DNA of 64,000 nt from Narthecium ossifragum (GCA_963920575.1 OY986974.1:8370610-8434609); one strand, 5' to 3'. Positions 46,831 through 60,000 are shown, numbered from the stretch's first letter. A program made the numbers and translations. The notes: a model not told the origin generated them from the letters alone.

Positions 46831-47414
46831 CATCGATGTGACGGTCGATCGTGGGTTTTTTTTATCTCTCGGTGCATAAAGGATCGATCCTTTATGGAAA
46901 GAAGATTGATCATTTATTTTCTGCATATTTGTTCTGCTATTCTGCCCTGCGCTTGTTGTAGTAAAAGCACTGTAACTTTCTCTAGAAAGCTCCAAATCAC
47001 GAACCGTAAAATTCGTCAGAAACTAGGCTTCTAGAGATTTTTAATCATATATGGAAATTCATCTAGTTCTTCTCGAATAGGTATAGTTTAAAATTTGAAG
47101 CTGACCCATCTACTTTGTAATCATCATCCTACCTTCTGGCTTCGATTTCCTTGATGCAATCAACCAGAATCTCTCAAAACACATAACATGAAAGTTGTAG
47201 AGACCTTCCTTGCATTTCCATAGTATCTTGAATCATCGCAATCAGAGCTTGAATGGAAACTGTCCAAAATTGTCCATTTGGCTTCGTTTTGCAATTAAGG
47301 TCTCTAATTGCATCCTAAATCAAAATATAAGAATAATGAGTATATTTAGGTACCAAATAAGCATAGAAGACTAGGCATTGAGGAATAAAAATATGACATT
47401 TTGCTTTTTCATCA
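46831..47414 (-). repeat. 5' LTR of Athila 2, upstream part
   Basis: Continues the LTR after the solo insertion and ends (on the plus strand) with GCTTTTTCATCA at 47414, the LTR start on the minus strand. It includes the shared U3 block at about 46930-47060. Confidence 0.87.
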
Positions 47415-47419
47415 GAGTC

Positions 47420-47909
47420 CGAGGGAGAAGAGAGAGGAGATCGTCGGAGAGGAGCTCATATTTGAGTCTCTCGGGAGAGAGAGAGCTCGGGGGAGAGGAG
47501 CTCTGGCCGGATCTGAGGAGAGGGAGATCGAGGGCGACGGAGTGGGAGAGGTCTCCAATCATCAGCGAGCTCTAGGGAGTCCGAGGGAGAGAGATGGTTC
47601 ACTGTCGGCGTGATCGATGGCGAGAGAGAGAGATCGGGGAGAGGTTCCGAACTCGAGAGAGGTGAGGGAAGTCCAGGGAGAAGAAGGGTGGTAGCCGGCG
47701 ATGATGGCGAAGAAGCTCCGGAGAAGGGAGAGGTCGGCATGGTTGCAAATAGGAGATGGAAAGGAAGAGAGAGAGGTGGGGAGGCGGACTGCCAGGGGAG
47801 GCCGGAGCTCCAGGAGGCGAGGCTGAAGTGCCGGGAGGGGAGGCGGAGCCGCGAAGAAGGGGAAAGAACGAGAGTGGCAGCGACTACCGGCCCTAAGGAA
47901 GAGGAGAAC
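47420..47909 (-). other. Copia 5' leader, distal part
   Basis: GA-rich untranslated leader between the primer-binding site and the Athila 2 insertion. 47415-47600 is the second copy of the tandem unit at 32750-32927. No gene; the open frames reflect lack of stops in GA-rich DNA. Confidence 0.6.
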
Positions 47910-47927
47910 CTGGCTTATCTGATACCA
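47910..47927 (-). other. Primer-binding site of copia element
   Basis: On the minus strand TGGTATCAGATAAGCCA follows the LTR end directly. TGGTATCAGA is complementary to the 3' end of initiator methionine tRNA, the usual copia primer. Confidence 0.88.
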
Positions 47928-48049
47928 TGATAGAAGGGTTGAAATTATTGTTCAATCTATCGATAGGGTTCAATATATACATGTGTACATATGTGGTATG
48001 TTGTACCACAGAAAGAAGATAAGAAGATATACAAGATATATAAGTAACA
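47928..48049 (-). repeat. 5' LTR of copia element (122 bp)
   Basis: TGATAGAAGGG to AAGTAACA on the plus strand, flanked at right by CAAAG (48050-48054), which is also at 26815-26819. Confidence 0.9.
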
Positions 48050-48054
48050 CAAAG

Positions 48055-50014
48055 CAATCCAGAAAAGAATCCATTTCATTAGCTTCTTGAATTGGGTATC
48101 TGAATTATATGCCAAGGAATGAAAACTCCTCCATGAACGACTCCTAAAGCAAAGAAAATTCTTCCAAGAAGGATTTGGCTTTCATGCATCATGGAGAGGT
48201 TTGTGCTCCTGTAACTGGGCAATGGAGCGAAGACCCTTGCTTCTGGGTCATCTTTGAGCTGAGCAAACTTGGCCTCAATGCTCTAGGAAATTGTTTATCA
48301 TCTAGCTGTCCAATGCAACTTTTATGTGTAGTTTGTATGAAATCTTATGCTAAGGGAGTGTTTGGTTATTCTCCTCACCATGACTTTGGGAATAATTGTG
48401 ATGTCTTTGGTAACTATGGTAGTTTTTCTCTAATATGGTTGTGTAATTTACGTTTGCCATATCCTTGTCATATGTAAAACAATAGGACTATGTTACTAAA
48501 CAAGATCTTGGAGCTTTTACTAGTGTGTTTTATCTATTACCTTTGGATTCTCTTATGTTACTTGGAAATTATGCCACACACATTTGATCGGCCTTTGTTT
48601 ATTCTGTTACACACCAAGGAACCATAGGTAATCATTTTTGCAGTAATAGGCACTTGATTCGTTTATAAAGATAGCTGAGCATGTTTTATATTGAGGAAAT
48701 CTTCTAGGATATCTAGTGTCAAGGTGATTTATGAGTACAGAGCGGATATATGTTTTAGTGTTGATGTAACATTTCTCAACCTGTAAGGACATACTAAAGA
48801 TTTTGTTTTTGAACCATTGATGGTAGTGAAGGGTTGCATTTCCACATCATGAAATATCTTGATCTTGCAAATGTGCTAGTCGTCTTCAAAAGAAACAGAG
48901 AAAAGGTTGTCGTGCAAATGGTTGATTCTTGCTAATTTTAGTCTATGCGCTTTTGGTTCTTGATGATTTGTTCTGTATCCATTTCTTCTTTTCCTAGCCG
49001 AAGGTTCATGCTGTCTTTTCTTCTTGATTCAGTCTTTTGCTATAATTTAGGCTTCTGCATTTCTGCTGCTCTCATAGTTGGGTTTACATAGATGTACTCA
49101 TGTTGGATCATTGATACTAATTCGAGATGGTAAATATGCTTTCATGAATTCTAATGATCTCTTTTGTGTTTGAGGGAGGATTTGCAATAGAATACTTGGT
49201 ATGATATGTTTGATCAATAAAACTAATCGGGATTTTACCATGTCTAGGAGGCGATTGTGGTACATGACTTATAAATGCTAAACCATTGTGCAGTAATTAC
49301 TTAGATATAATGGTGGGAAATGTCATCTTGGGTTATTGTGCTGGCCTTGACATAGACAAATGTTGGAAGACGCAAGCTTTCCATATATGCATATTTCCCA
49401 ATTTTGAAATGTTGGTTAATGTTGTTTATGTGTTGGTTAATGTTATATTGGAGCTCATTCTGCTTTTGTTCACCTTTATAATGATTATCAGTTGAAAACC
49501 ATCATTGCAAGTGTGTTTTTTTTATGACAATGAAATTTTATGTCGTCTACAAAGGAAGACGGCCATGAGTTTATGACAACTGGCCAAGAGTTTATGATCG
49601 TAGGTTACATTATTTATATTACATGTTAACATTTTAAAGATATATTGCATGTTAACATTTTGAAGTAGACGAATTGTAATACTTTGTAATTTTACATGTT
49701 CTTGTTGGACTTAAATCGAAGCACTGATGATATTCTATTTGAACTTTTTTCCAATCCCTCTAATAATTTACTGTCGTCTATGTCATCAAAAAATGGACAA
49801 CAAGATATGATAAATTAACATATTTGGTTAAAATAGTTAAGGGGAATAAATTAATGATTTCCTCTCACTAATTTTTTTTCATATTATAAAAACACATTCA
49901 ATACTTTTAGAATGTGGAAGAGCAGTGGATGGTGAGGTTTTCCGATGATTAACCCCCATGAATTCATGTTGTTGGTTTGGGCTTTTTATGAGATGGTGTT
50001 TGTAAAAAGGGTTG
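48055..50014. other. Unassigned AT-rich DNA between copia and Tat B
   Basis: No transposon protein, LTR or repeat is recognisable and no open frame is convincing. Composition (long T-rich stretches, few CG) is like a plant intron or intergenic region. GGGAGTGTTTGGTTATTC at 48355 resembles the start of small DNA transposons but has no visible inverted partner. Together with 25288-26814 it may be the low-copy host sequence into which the copia element inserted. Confidence 0.5.
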
Positions 50015-50975
50015 TGTTGACGTTGAAATCTTGCTCTTGACCGGCAAACGTCAAAAAAGTCAAAATGTCAAAAATCAGGACATGTAAAGGTTCAACTTTT
50101 TCGAACACAGTTCGAACAGATATGTCAAATTAATTTGAAATGCAGTCGAAACATGTTTTAAAGCATAATTATGGAGTTTTTTAAGATAAATCTAAATTAT
50201 TGGTGATAAATCTAAATTAATCAAATCTAATCCTAACTTAATTTACTTACAACGATAAATTTGTCTAAAATGACGAATTAAACCAAGAAAACGATAAAGA
50301 TCATTCCAAAAACAACTAAATGAAAGAAAAGCGAATATAAATCTAAGTTAAACCTAAATTAATCTACCGTGAAGAAGTAATCTACTTATAAGCATTATTA
50401 ATTAAATACGAAACTATAACTTTAAACTAATCTAATAAAAACCATGTAAGAACATTGAATAACATAAACGATCTTCATTAATTTAATAAAACTTACAGTA
50501 CAAAAGGAATGTAAGCAAAAATTCCAAGCGCATAGGCTTGTTACAAAGAGTAGGAGGGGAGTTACAAGGATGAGAAATCTTATTTATATCATATGAGTGC
50601 TAATAATCGTTCCATCCTGGCTTGATCGTGGCGCGATTAGAGGAGATCGTGCTATAACCGTGCTATAACCGCTTCCCACGTTCAGTTCTTTGGTCGATGA
50701 AGACATCATGGTTGCCCATGGTCGATGATCCTTCATTGTACACATCCCAATCGCGACAGGTCGATGATGTTTTTCTTCATGCCTCATAATTGCCCTTGGT
50801 CGATGACCCTTTCTTGCATGCATCTCAATTGCATTTGGCCGATGCTTCTTCCCTGGATATCAAATATTAGATCGACCATTTGGGTTTGGCGATCAAAGCA
50901 TTAAATAATCCATCGATCATGTTTGCATTGTCTACGTGTCAATCATGGGTTGGTTAGCCATTATTTTAGCTAACA
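50015..50975 (-). repeat. 3' LTR of Tat B (961 bp)
   Basis: TGTTGACGTTGAAATC to TTAGCTAACA. It matches the Tat A LTR at both ends and in the central AATCTAAATTAA-rich part. Towards the right end it has four copies of GGTCGATGA (50693-50812). The left boundary is set by comparison with Tat A, since the other LTR is not in the window. Confidence 0.8.
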
Positions 50976-50992
50976 TTTTGCCCCCCATGCGG
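50976..50992 (-). other. Polypurine tract of Tat B
   Basis: Minus strand CCGCATGGGGGGCAAAA directly before the LTR, as in Tat A. Confidence 0.83.
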
Positions 50993-51333
50993 TGATCGAG
51001 GAATTCTTCATTAATGAAGAGGGGAGCGCATCTGACTCGATTTGGTAGCTTTTCTTGATCTTTTTTAAAGTTTAATTATTACAGTTTTTTGGGAAGTCGT
51101 ACGATCGCGCCGTTTATACTCTCTATCCATATCTTTTTGAATCCCGCATTTACTGCGACGACAAGAAGCTCTCTATTTAAACCACATTCCTTGGCTCAGG
51201 GAGAACTTTATTCTCCTGTCGTCTTCCTTGGTATTTAGGGTTTTATTTCCCCATCTACCAATACGGCGACCATTTCGGCGGCATTCAAGATTTCTTCTTT
51301 TTTACTCTGGCAAATATTTTTTCATTAATCACC
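50993..51333 (+). promoter_or_regulatory. Upstream region of PMD gene in Tat B
   Basis: Equivalent to 8512-8880 of Tat A. Shared: ATGCGG...ATCGAGGA at the left and TCTATCCATATCT in the middle. CTCTATTTAAACC near 51170 is a possible TATA box. No gene. Confidence 0.4.
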
Positions 51334-51966
51334 ATGGTTCGTGAGGTTAAGGCCGATGACGTCATCCAAAAGGAAGCAAATGCAACCTACACAGAGTTTA
51401 ATAAAGTGATGAAGTCAGATGAAGTACGGAGTGGGTATCTAGCTTGGGGTGGTGCTTCTAATTCCAGGTCATTCATTCTTGGCCCTTACTTTGCTTCTGA
51501 TAAAATTCCTTCCCTTGCATCCGAAGCAATGCCCATTTTCCATTCATTTTCTCTTTCTGGTGATTTGCCCTTTTTCTCAAAAACACAATATGTCTGCTCT
51601 GTCATCAAAGAGTCCCATTTCTCCATGGAATTTGACCGATGAAAAATTCCTTGAGTGGCATAGCAAGATGATCAATCATCCAGAATCAAAGAAAATTTTT
51701 TCTGATGCTGGTATATTAGACTTCCTAGATTTGAGCATTAGGATACCCAACCAAGACCCTAACCAACTCATCTCATCATACCTTTTTTAGTTGACGGAAT
51801 ATAACCATGTTTTCTTCCCTTTTGGTACACTCACTATTACCTTATTACACATATCACTTTTGATTGGTCTTTCTTCACTTGGTGAGCTCATATCAACCAA
51901 TATGGTATTACCTCAACAACGTGACATGGTTTTTGACACCGATAAGAACTACGATATTTTTATTAG
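51334..51966 (+). pseudogene. PMD gene of Tat B, 5' part
   Basis: Starts MVREVKADD in the same CACCATGG context as Tat A (MVRELKAGE) and stays alignable throughout: SGYLAWGGASNSRSFILGP, FLEWHSKMINHPESKKIF and FGTLTITLLHISLLIGLSSLGELI. A one-base shift near 51580 and a TAG at 51788-51790 (TGG in Tat A) break it. At residue D-I-F-I the Pack-MULE interrupts, and the gene resumes at 63697. Upstream order and strand match Tat A, so this is the same cargo gene. Confidence 0.87.
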
Positions 51967-53857
51967 GGTATTTTTGCATTCGAGTACCATACATGTGAGG
52001 ACCCATACCTTCAACGCAGTCCGACCGCGTTAGGTCAAGGGTCTGGTTTTGTGGTTTCGGTCAGTTGGCCTTGGTTTGCGATCGGTTGATCGCATCGCTG
52101 TTTTTGGACCCCAAGGGCAATTTGGTAAAATTGCGCCTTGACGGTCGGTTTCACACCCGCGTAGTGCACACACGGCCTTGGATTGATGTATGTGTTTGAT
52201 TAGAACCTTAAGGGGGCCTCCGATCAAAAGATCGGAGCTCGATCGGGAAAGATCGAAATGAATGGCTGTGATCGATTCCAGCTTTCAATCTAGACCCCTT
52301 AGCTTTTCTCTCTCTTCTCCTTTTCTCTCTTTTTCTCTCCTACTCTCTCATTGGCTGCCGACTGGAGGCTTGGGCAGCGGCTTTTCGATGTGGATCCGCA
52401 ACAATCGGAGTGGAGGATCTGGTAGATCGCCTTCTTATCTATAAATGTAGGTCTTTCTACCCAATTCTACCGAGTTGGTTTCCCTACGATTGGTTTTATG
52501 TGGTTTTGATGTGTTTTTTCTTGTTGGAATGTTGTGTAACTGGATAGAGTAGTATAATGGCATGCCTAGAACACTCCTACCGAGCCGATTTAGTATTTCA
52601 TCGGGCGAATTCTGTATTTATCGCCAATAAGTTTGTGTTTGTGTTTGTTGGAATGTTGGTACCACTAAGTTCCCCACCTCCAATTGTACCTCCCTGCAAA
52701 GTTTGGTTTGATTTGGACTTGTTTTCATAGATCGGATCTAAGAAATTGGATTTTCGTTAGTATTCATGTGAATAGTAACCACCGTTGGATCGATCTTCCT
52801 TGAGAGAAGATGGATCTTTTAGCTTGAATATGCCTGCCGTCAGATGAAGGATCGATTTTCTCATGAGGGAAGATTGATCTTTTCTGGTTGATAGGGGACG
52901 TGCAAAGAGAGGATCGATCTTCTTGGGAGAGAAGATGAATCTCCTTGAATATGCCTTATTGTCGTATGAAAGATTGATTTTCTTGGCTAGACGATCGATC
53001 TCTTCTGTGCTGGTAAGGAAGTTTTCTGCTTTTAGCTGAACAATTATGTTTACGCTCGATTTCCGGCTTTTGTGTGCATGATATCGTGAACCTTTCAAGA
53101 TGAACGTTGTAGATCTTCAAATCTATTTTCCAACGCCACTGATTTCATATTTTTCTAATTTTCCAACGATTTATTATGAATTTTCTACGAGACTACGAAA
53201 AAACAAGAATTAAGGAAAGATCGATCTTCTTGGGTAAAAGATCAATCTCTTATTCTTGACAGAGTGCACACATAACAAGGATCAATGTTCTTAGGCAAGA
53301 CGATCGATCTCTAATGCGCAGTTTGCTAAAATTGATTATGCTTTTAAAAAATTTGGTTTTCTTTTTACTTGGATTTCTCGTATGTCTTTCCCAATGATTA
53401 GTATGATATTTTAGTTGGAATTTGACGGACTTGTCTTCGAATTATGCCTAGATTTTATTTTAGGGTAATTTACTAAAATTACTGATTTTAAACGATTTTT
53501 TCGATTTCGTCGATCAATTGTCTTCCGATCGACTCGATACCTTAGTATATCATGTTGATGCATGTTTAGGACTACCCACTGACCTTCTATGGATTTGACG
53601 GATTTTGGAGAGGCTTTATGTTAAGATTTTCCATCGTAAGATCTTTTTGTCTAATATGCATGCTGAGTGTAAATGGGCCGAAGGTGTGCCCTACCACTTT
53701 AATATAGCCCAACTGATTGCCGGCGTGCGCCGGAGGCAGTAGCGTAAAATGATTGAATGTTTGCTTGAATGGTTGTCTCAGTTGTTAGTACCATCATTGT
53801 ATTTGTTGATCAGTTATCTGCAGGATAATTGTGGAACCTTAGCCTGTCGAGTGCCGG

Positions 53858-56538
53858 TGTCACACCTCGACCTAGAAAATCCATCCAGATCGAGGTGTGA
53901 GCCACCTAAATCTGTTTACATCATCAATAGGTGCACAAGTATATAATTGTAACAAGTTTGAATAATTTGGTCTTCCAGTACATAAAAAAATTCGACAGAA
54001 TCTCCTTTATAATTATAGCACACGAAACCTGTACATTTTACAATTTCAACATCATCACCTTCCACAACATCTCCATTAAAGAATATTATAACATTTCTCA
54101 AATAGAATAGAATTAATAATCATACAATTCTGTTCTTGAATACATCAGATTATACATCAATTTGTACATCATTGATTGAAACTGTAAATTAACTGTAGAA
54201 GAACTCCTAGAAGCTCCAAGTCCTCGATCATCTCAAAATATAGCGCCATCTTCTAGAAGAACACCTGAAAGAAGGAACTGCATCGACCTACATCGCTGAT
54301 GCAGCCCAGGTAGGGTGAGCAACAATGTCGACTAGGGTTCTACTCTACATCGCACATAAAGGAAGGGATACTTCAACTATGTCGTTTTCCGCCTAAGCCT
54401 AAGGTATGCCAATGGGCCCCATAACCCCGTCGATTCCCAAGGGCTCCTGTCCAGGTCCCACCCTCACCCAAGAACAAACGAGAGGAAACAAAGATTGCGG
54501 GCTCCTGTCCAGGTACCACCCTGCCCAGTCATATCATCTCTCGCGGGGACACACATGTCAGGGACATCGACAACCATCCTTAACGCTTGGCCTTGGAGAT
54601 CCGACACGACCTCTACACCTCAAGTACAAGAATATCAAACATGGTCGACTATAACAATAACCTCAAATGATATAAAACATAATTATTAATGACAATAATG
54701 CCCTAATCCTCGACTACCCAAACCCCGGTCCTAGGGCTAGATCCGGGCTACCCGAGAACCCCGGATCGGTGATCGAATCCATCGCCTACGACCTATCCTT
54801 AATGCTTCTAATACAATAAAGATGAATGCAATGCTCAGGCACAGAGATACAGAAATATAAGCATGCAACAATATGACATCACAACATACAGTGCTAGGCG
54901 TAGCCTACAGCTTGTCAAAGGGTGAACATAGCAAGGGGTCTAAAGCAATAAAGATCTATTTAGCAAAGCAATAAAGATGTATCTAGCAAAGCAATTATAA
55001 CAAACACCCAACAGATCAAAATCCGGCATTACAACGGCGTCCACAGCCGTCAATCGCGATTTCTACAACCGGATACAACCACGGCCAAACAATACACAAC
55101 AGTTACAAAACACATTAACTAGGGCACACCCTCGGCCCAAATAATTATCTAAACATCCCTAGGGGCATGACTCCTTTGCTTCAACCATGAGCCACGCATA
55201 GGGCTTAGAGTATACAATACATGGATACTAAACATACTTCATAATCAAATGCTAATTAAACTAGAAGATTAGCTACTTAAACAAAGTTGTCGAAGTCAAC
55301 GGATTAATCTCCCAAACTTATCAAAACATCATGTATCTACCGAATACTGCTAAAAACATCAATTCAGGATAGTAGGTGAATTAGACAAGTTACAATTGAT
55401 TAATCATGCTTTAATTATATATAGTCGACAGGATTAGGGTATAACCTAGGTTTCACTATGTGCGACCAATTAATGCGAAACTTAGCATATGTGTTCATTA
55501 ATAGTTCTCAATATGCATCCCCGAAATCCAATTCAAACGAACGAACGAAAATAGATGAAAACCACGTATTTCGGTCTTCGTCCAAAATCGATGAAATCTA
55601 GCCGACTTGACGTCCAAACGATGTCAAACTTGAAATCAAACTTAATCATGTATTCAATTGCATGTTAGAAGCGTTATGTCCGAGAATTGAGTCTAATTGA
55701 TGTCTAATTTCCACTTAACTAACTAATTTCTTAATTCCTGTTTCACAGCAGTTTAGGAGCAAATTCACCAACAATCGTATATAAATCCAAAAATCATGAA
55801 ACCAGCGGAAATTCAAAGTAGATTCGATGATCTACAACTTTCATCTTGAAAGTTACACGATATCATGCTCACACAGCTCACAAATCAAGCATGAACTCGA
55901 CTGTTCTTCGAAGAATAGAGCATTGACGAAAATCCGGGAAAAATATGTATAAATCCGGTTTAAATCCAACTAAAAACCGCATGGAAGCTAGATCAGATGT
56001 TAAGCATGCTACAGGGAACTAATTAGCACAAAGAAATCAAGAAACAATCAAACCAAACCCTAGATCTAGCTTAACCCAAAGCTGTAGGTAGAAACCCTAC
56101 CTTAAACGCCAATCCAGTCTTCAATCCTTGCTAATCCGCCGTCCTCCCTCGCCGTTGTCATCTCCAGCTCGTCGGAGAGCCGCCTGGAGTCGCTGGGAGT
56201 CCACCAGGCACTCCCTTACCCACAGCTGTCGCCAAAGAAGAAGGAAGATAGGGGGAGAAGAGCCGCCACGGGAAGGGAAGGAAGGAGTAGGCCCTCGCCG
56301 CCACCGCCACCTCCAGATCGCCAGGAGTCCGTCGTTGACGCACGACGGGAAGAGAAGGGAAGAAGAGCAAAGGCGAGGCCGCATGGTTTCGGGGGAAAGG
56401 AGAGAACGAGGAGAGCTCGGGAGGGACGTAGCCGGCGGTGATGGCGAAGGAGCTCCGGAGGAGGGGAGAGGGCCGGTGCAGTCGCGAGCGGACGAGAAGA
56501 AAGGAGAAAAAAGAGGGAGGTCGGGCACGGGGGAGAAG
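53858..56538 (+). repeat. Solo LTR of TGTC...CACA family (plus), 3' end lost in gap
   Basis: Starts TGTCACACCTCGACC and carries the family block with GCAGCCCAGGTAGGGTGAGC near 54301. It runs into the N gap at 56539. No TCCTCACA end is seen after the gap, so the last part is missing from the assembly. The host LTR appears to resume after the gap at GCCGA (56745), similar to GCCGG before the insertion. Confidence 0.72.
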
Positions 56539-56738
56539 NNNNNNNNNNNNNNNNNNNNNNNNNNNNNNNNNNNNNNNNNNNNNNNNNNNNNNNNNNNNNN
56601 NNNNNNNNNNNNNNNNNNNNNNNNNNNNNNNNNNNNNNNNNNNNNNNNNNNNNNNNNNNNNNNNNNNNNNNNNNNNNNNNNNNNNNNNNNNNNNNNNNNN
56701 NNNNNNNNNNNNNNNNNNNNNNNNNNNNNNNNNNNNNN
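56539..56738. other. Assembly gap of 200 N
   Basis: Exactly 200 unknown bases, suggesting a placeholder length. It falls inside nested copies of one LTR family, a typical place for assembly to fail. Confidence 0.98.
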
Positions 56739-57010
56739 GGCGTTGCCGATTGTTGTTTAGGAATCAGGTTGAATTCTTTATAATACGGTAGCTTAACTTG
56801 TTGAACTCTTATGATGATGTGACATATAATAACATCTAGGTTAGATTCTTATATAGGTTCATGCACTGTATGCATTAGAGGCATTTTAGGTTAGGCGGGA
56901 TGATGGGCTAATAGCCGATCCAAGGGCTCGGGCAGCTTGGATCTAGCTCTAGGACCGAGGATGGGTAGCAAGGTCTAGGGTGCGATTGTATTGCTGAATC
57001 ATTATGTTAT

Positions 57011-60000
57011 TGATAAGACGTGAAAAGTGCACAAATCACCGTTTTAACTAGGTCTCGTTAGTCTCCGAGCAATGCTATTTTGATTGTCTTTTCCCCATTT
57101 CAGGCTTAAGGACCCTCAACGAAGATTAGATCAAGTTTGGTGCTAAAACGAACAAATAAAAAACCTGCTAGGAGCAAAAGAGCAAAGGAGCAAAGATGGA
57201 CAATCTTTGACATCAAAACTGTAACTTCTCAAAAAGAACCAGATGATGTGCTATACATAGTTGGAAAGCTCTTGAAGTCTAGATTCCAGAAATTTTTACG
57301 GTTCGTGATTTGGAGTTTCCTAGAGGAAACTATGCTATTTTTAGTGCAGAGGTGTAGAAGAAGCAGTTACGGAAAACCAGATCGATCTCATCCCAAAGGA
57401 GATCGATCTCCTTGGGCGCTGCGGGAAAAATAAAAGAAAATTGACTAATCCGAGTTAGGGTTTGTCTTAGGCTATAAATAGCCTTCTTTGGGGACGTTTT
57501 GGCAGCCTTCCATGGTCGAATTTTGTTGATCTCTTAGGGTTTCTCTTAGTTTCTTTTCCTCAAATTAGGTTAGATCTTTGGTGGAAGATCCATGGGTGGA
57601 GCGCGGCGACAACTGACTCGTCTTGAAATATGTCGTTAAGTATATCGAAGACGGACAAAACTATTTACCGGACTAATAGCTAACTACAATGTAGTTAGTG
57701 AAAGCACGGGTCGAATCCCCAAGGAATTGGATGATTGAATTAGTCAAAGTGATATGATATCTAAAATAGTTGGAATTAATATGGTTGATTTGTTGAGTTG
57801 TTTAAACTAAAGTATTCTAGAAACAATTAACGCTAAGAGATTTATCAAGAAAGAAGTCCTAGGGAATTCCAATCCGAATTAGGGTCTAAATATTTTCTCT
57901 ATGAATTAAGATGAATAACATCTAAATGAGATGGTCGAAATTGGGGATCGACGAGCGTAGGATTAGTATCGCTCGCCGCTAATGAGACGTCGGGTTAGGA
58001 TCATCTCATCGCGTGAATTACAAGGTGAATGTCCATGATCGAGGCTTTAATCCGATCATAGCTCAACAATCGCCGGCTTAAGGTCCTATTGTTGGCAAGT
58101 AGTCAAGGCTTTATATGACTAAGGTTTTGGATTGAGGTGGGTTTAATACCTCAATCCAATCCTCCATCTAAGTCAAGAATGGTAAGTAGAATAGCTTTGG
58201 CTTGGGGTGGTTCTAGCACCTCAAGATCTTATCCTAAGATCAAGAGTTGGCCATGGTTCTAGCATGACCTACTCTTTGAGGGATTACATCAAATACCTAA
58301 CAAGCATCTAATGCTCGAACAATTAAATGCAAACATAGATACTCCAAACATTCAAGAGTAGACTTTATTGAAGAAATAGGGAATTGAATCCGAATTCATA
58401 CAAAGATTCCATCTCACAAACGTTATTACATCAAAGATTACAAGAGAAATCTAAAAGTAACACCTAAGACATCATAGAATTCCCAAGGATGAAGATTTTA
58501 GTTACTCATCTTGGTTGGACGATTCATAGGAAGAGAGGTTTCATCCATCTTCATTGATCTCCACCTTTTTGAGCCCTAAATCCTTAGGAATGAGAGGAGA
58601 AATCTCAAGAATATAGAGGAGGGAAGAAGGCTGTCAAGAGAGGGAACAAGAGGGAGAAAAAGATACTCAAATTAAAGCCAAAACCCCTATTTATAGACCC
58701 CAAGTCGTGGATCCTTGGATTAGATCCGAGCCGTCCATTTATAACCGTAAGCGATCTTGGATCGATCCGAAGTAAGATTGGATCGATCCAAGATGAGCAA
58801 AAGATCATACCTTTCTGTGGAAAAGAAATATGGATCGATCCCATTTAAATGTGGATCGATCCAATTTGTACGCAAGAATAAGTGCTCTTGGGAAAAGAAA
58901 TATGGATCGATCCCATGACGGTTTGGATCGATCCATTTTGTACCGATCTCTCTAGGAAGAGATATTTGGCTCGATCCATTAAGAAACCAGATCGATCCAA
59001 CATTGGATAAAAAATATGGTCTTCTAGAAAAAGATCGGGATCGATCCAAAATGTCCGGATCGATCCGAATTAAGCTGAATCTGTATAATTGATGTCTTTT
59101 GGTTCGAAATCAATGCAACTCTCTTCGTAAGCTCTTGTACCTGAAACCATAAGAAAAGATATTAAAAATGCATTCCTTGAGAGCTAACAAAGCCCAGTTG
59201 AATGGGTTAATTATGTATATTTTGTGACTTATCAAAAACCTTCATCGACGCATCTCCTTCCTAAGATGAGTAACTAAACCCTAGCTTTGGGATTCTATGA
59301 TGTAGTAAAGTTATTTCTAGGGTTTTCTATAGATTATGAGTTGTAAATCATACTTTGATGGTTGAATGGATTGATTGATATTTTCTTTATATCTATTGGT
59401 GTTGATTTATATGTTAGATGAATGATTTGTTCCTATATGCCCTAGATTTAGGTCTTGTGCATGTTAGGGCTTGAGATTAGAGATTCTTATCAAACATCCG
59501 TGCTATGACCATGGATGTGAGGATTTCCTTCTCGAGATTAAGAGCCTTGTAATGCTAGGACCATTACACATAATGCTGGAACCATTATGACCGCTTCTTA
59601 ATCTGTTATTCATCATTATTCGAGATTAGGGATTTCGTATGTGCTAGAACCACAATGCTAGTGCCAGAACCACTAGGTTAACTCTAATCCTTGATACATT
59701 CTAGTAGGCGATCTCAAGGTGCCAGAACCATCTTGATTATTTACCAATATCCATTCTTGATATTATCCCCGACGTCTTCGTCGAGCGGTAGGACTTCTAG
59801 CCATTCACCTATCGACTATATGAAATCATCTAAGTTTATTTATCTACTCTTATCTTAGGAATACCTAGTAAGTTCTTTATTATTGATTAGAGTTTCTTGG
59901 CATTATCTTATCTATTAGTACTCTTTTCGTATTTGTTTAGTTCTAGATAAAAACCCAAAAGATTATCTTTTTCCCAACTCCTTGTTAGGAATTATACCTA

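Larger units (their letters stand above)
32928..47414 (-). mobile_element. Athila-type Ty3/gypsy retrotransposon (Athila 2), rearranged
   Basis: The 3' LTR is at left (32928-34567) and the start of the 5' LTR at right (47414), with GAGTA/GAGTC flanks inside the copia leader. Pol is present (36286-39372) with protease remains upstream (39649-40235). Gag, the primer-binding site and the end of the 5' LTR are missing; an inverted LTR fragment (40236-41657) takes their place. The 5' LTR is further split by a solo LTR (42448-46825). It matches Athila 1 in gag-pro, 3' non-coding region and LTR. Confidence 0.9.
26820..48049 (-). mobile_element. Complete Ty1/copia retrotransposon with very short LTRs, heavily nested
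   Basis: LTRs of 87 bp (26820-26906) and 122 bp (47928-48049) are flanked by an exact CAAAG duplication (26815-26819, 48050-48054). On the minus strand the order is 5' LTR, TGGTATCAGA primer-binding site, leader, gag, zinc knuckle, protease, integrase, RT with RNase H, polypurine tract and 3' LTR. Integrase before RT is the copia order. It is interrupted by a solo LTR (30179-31726) and by Athila 2 (32928-47414); without them the element is about 5.2 kb. All genes have stops or frameshifts. Confidence 0.93.

Noticed and set aside
47378..47930. Open frames of 60-106 codons on the plus strand
   Set aside because: GA-rich copia leader, opposite to the element's direction; composition only.
48175..48477. 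A 100-codon frame in the unassigned region
   Set aside because: No recognisable domain, no codon bias and no neighbouring exon; I could not support a host gene.
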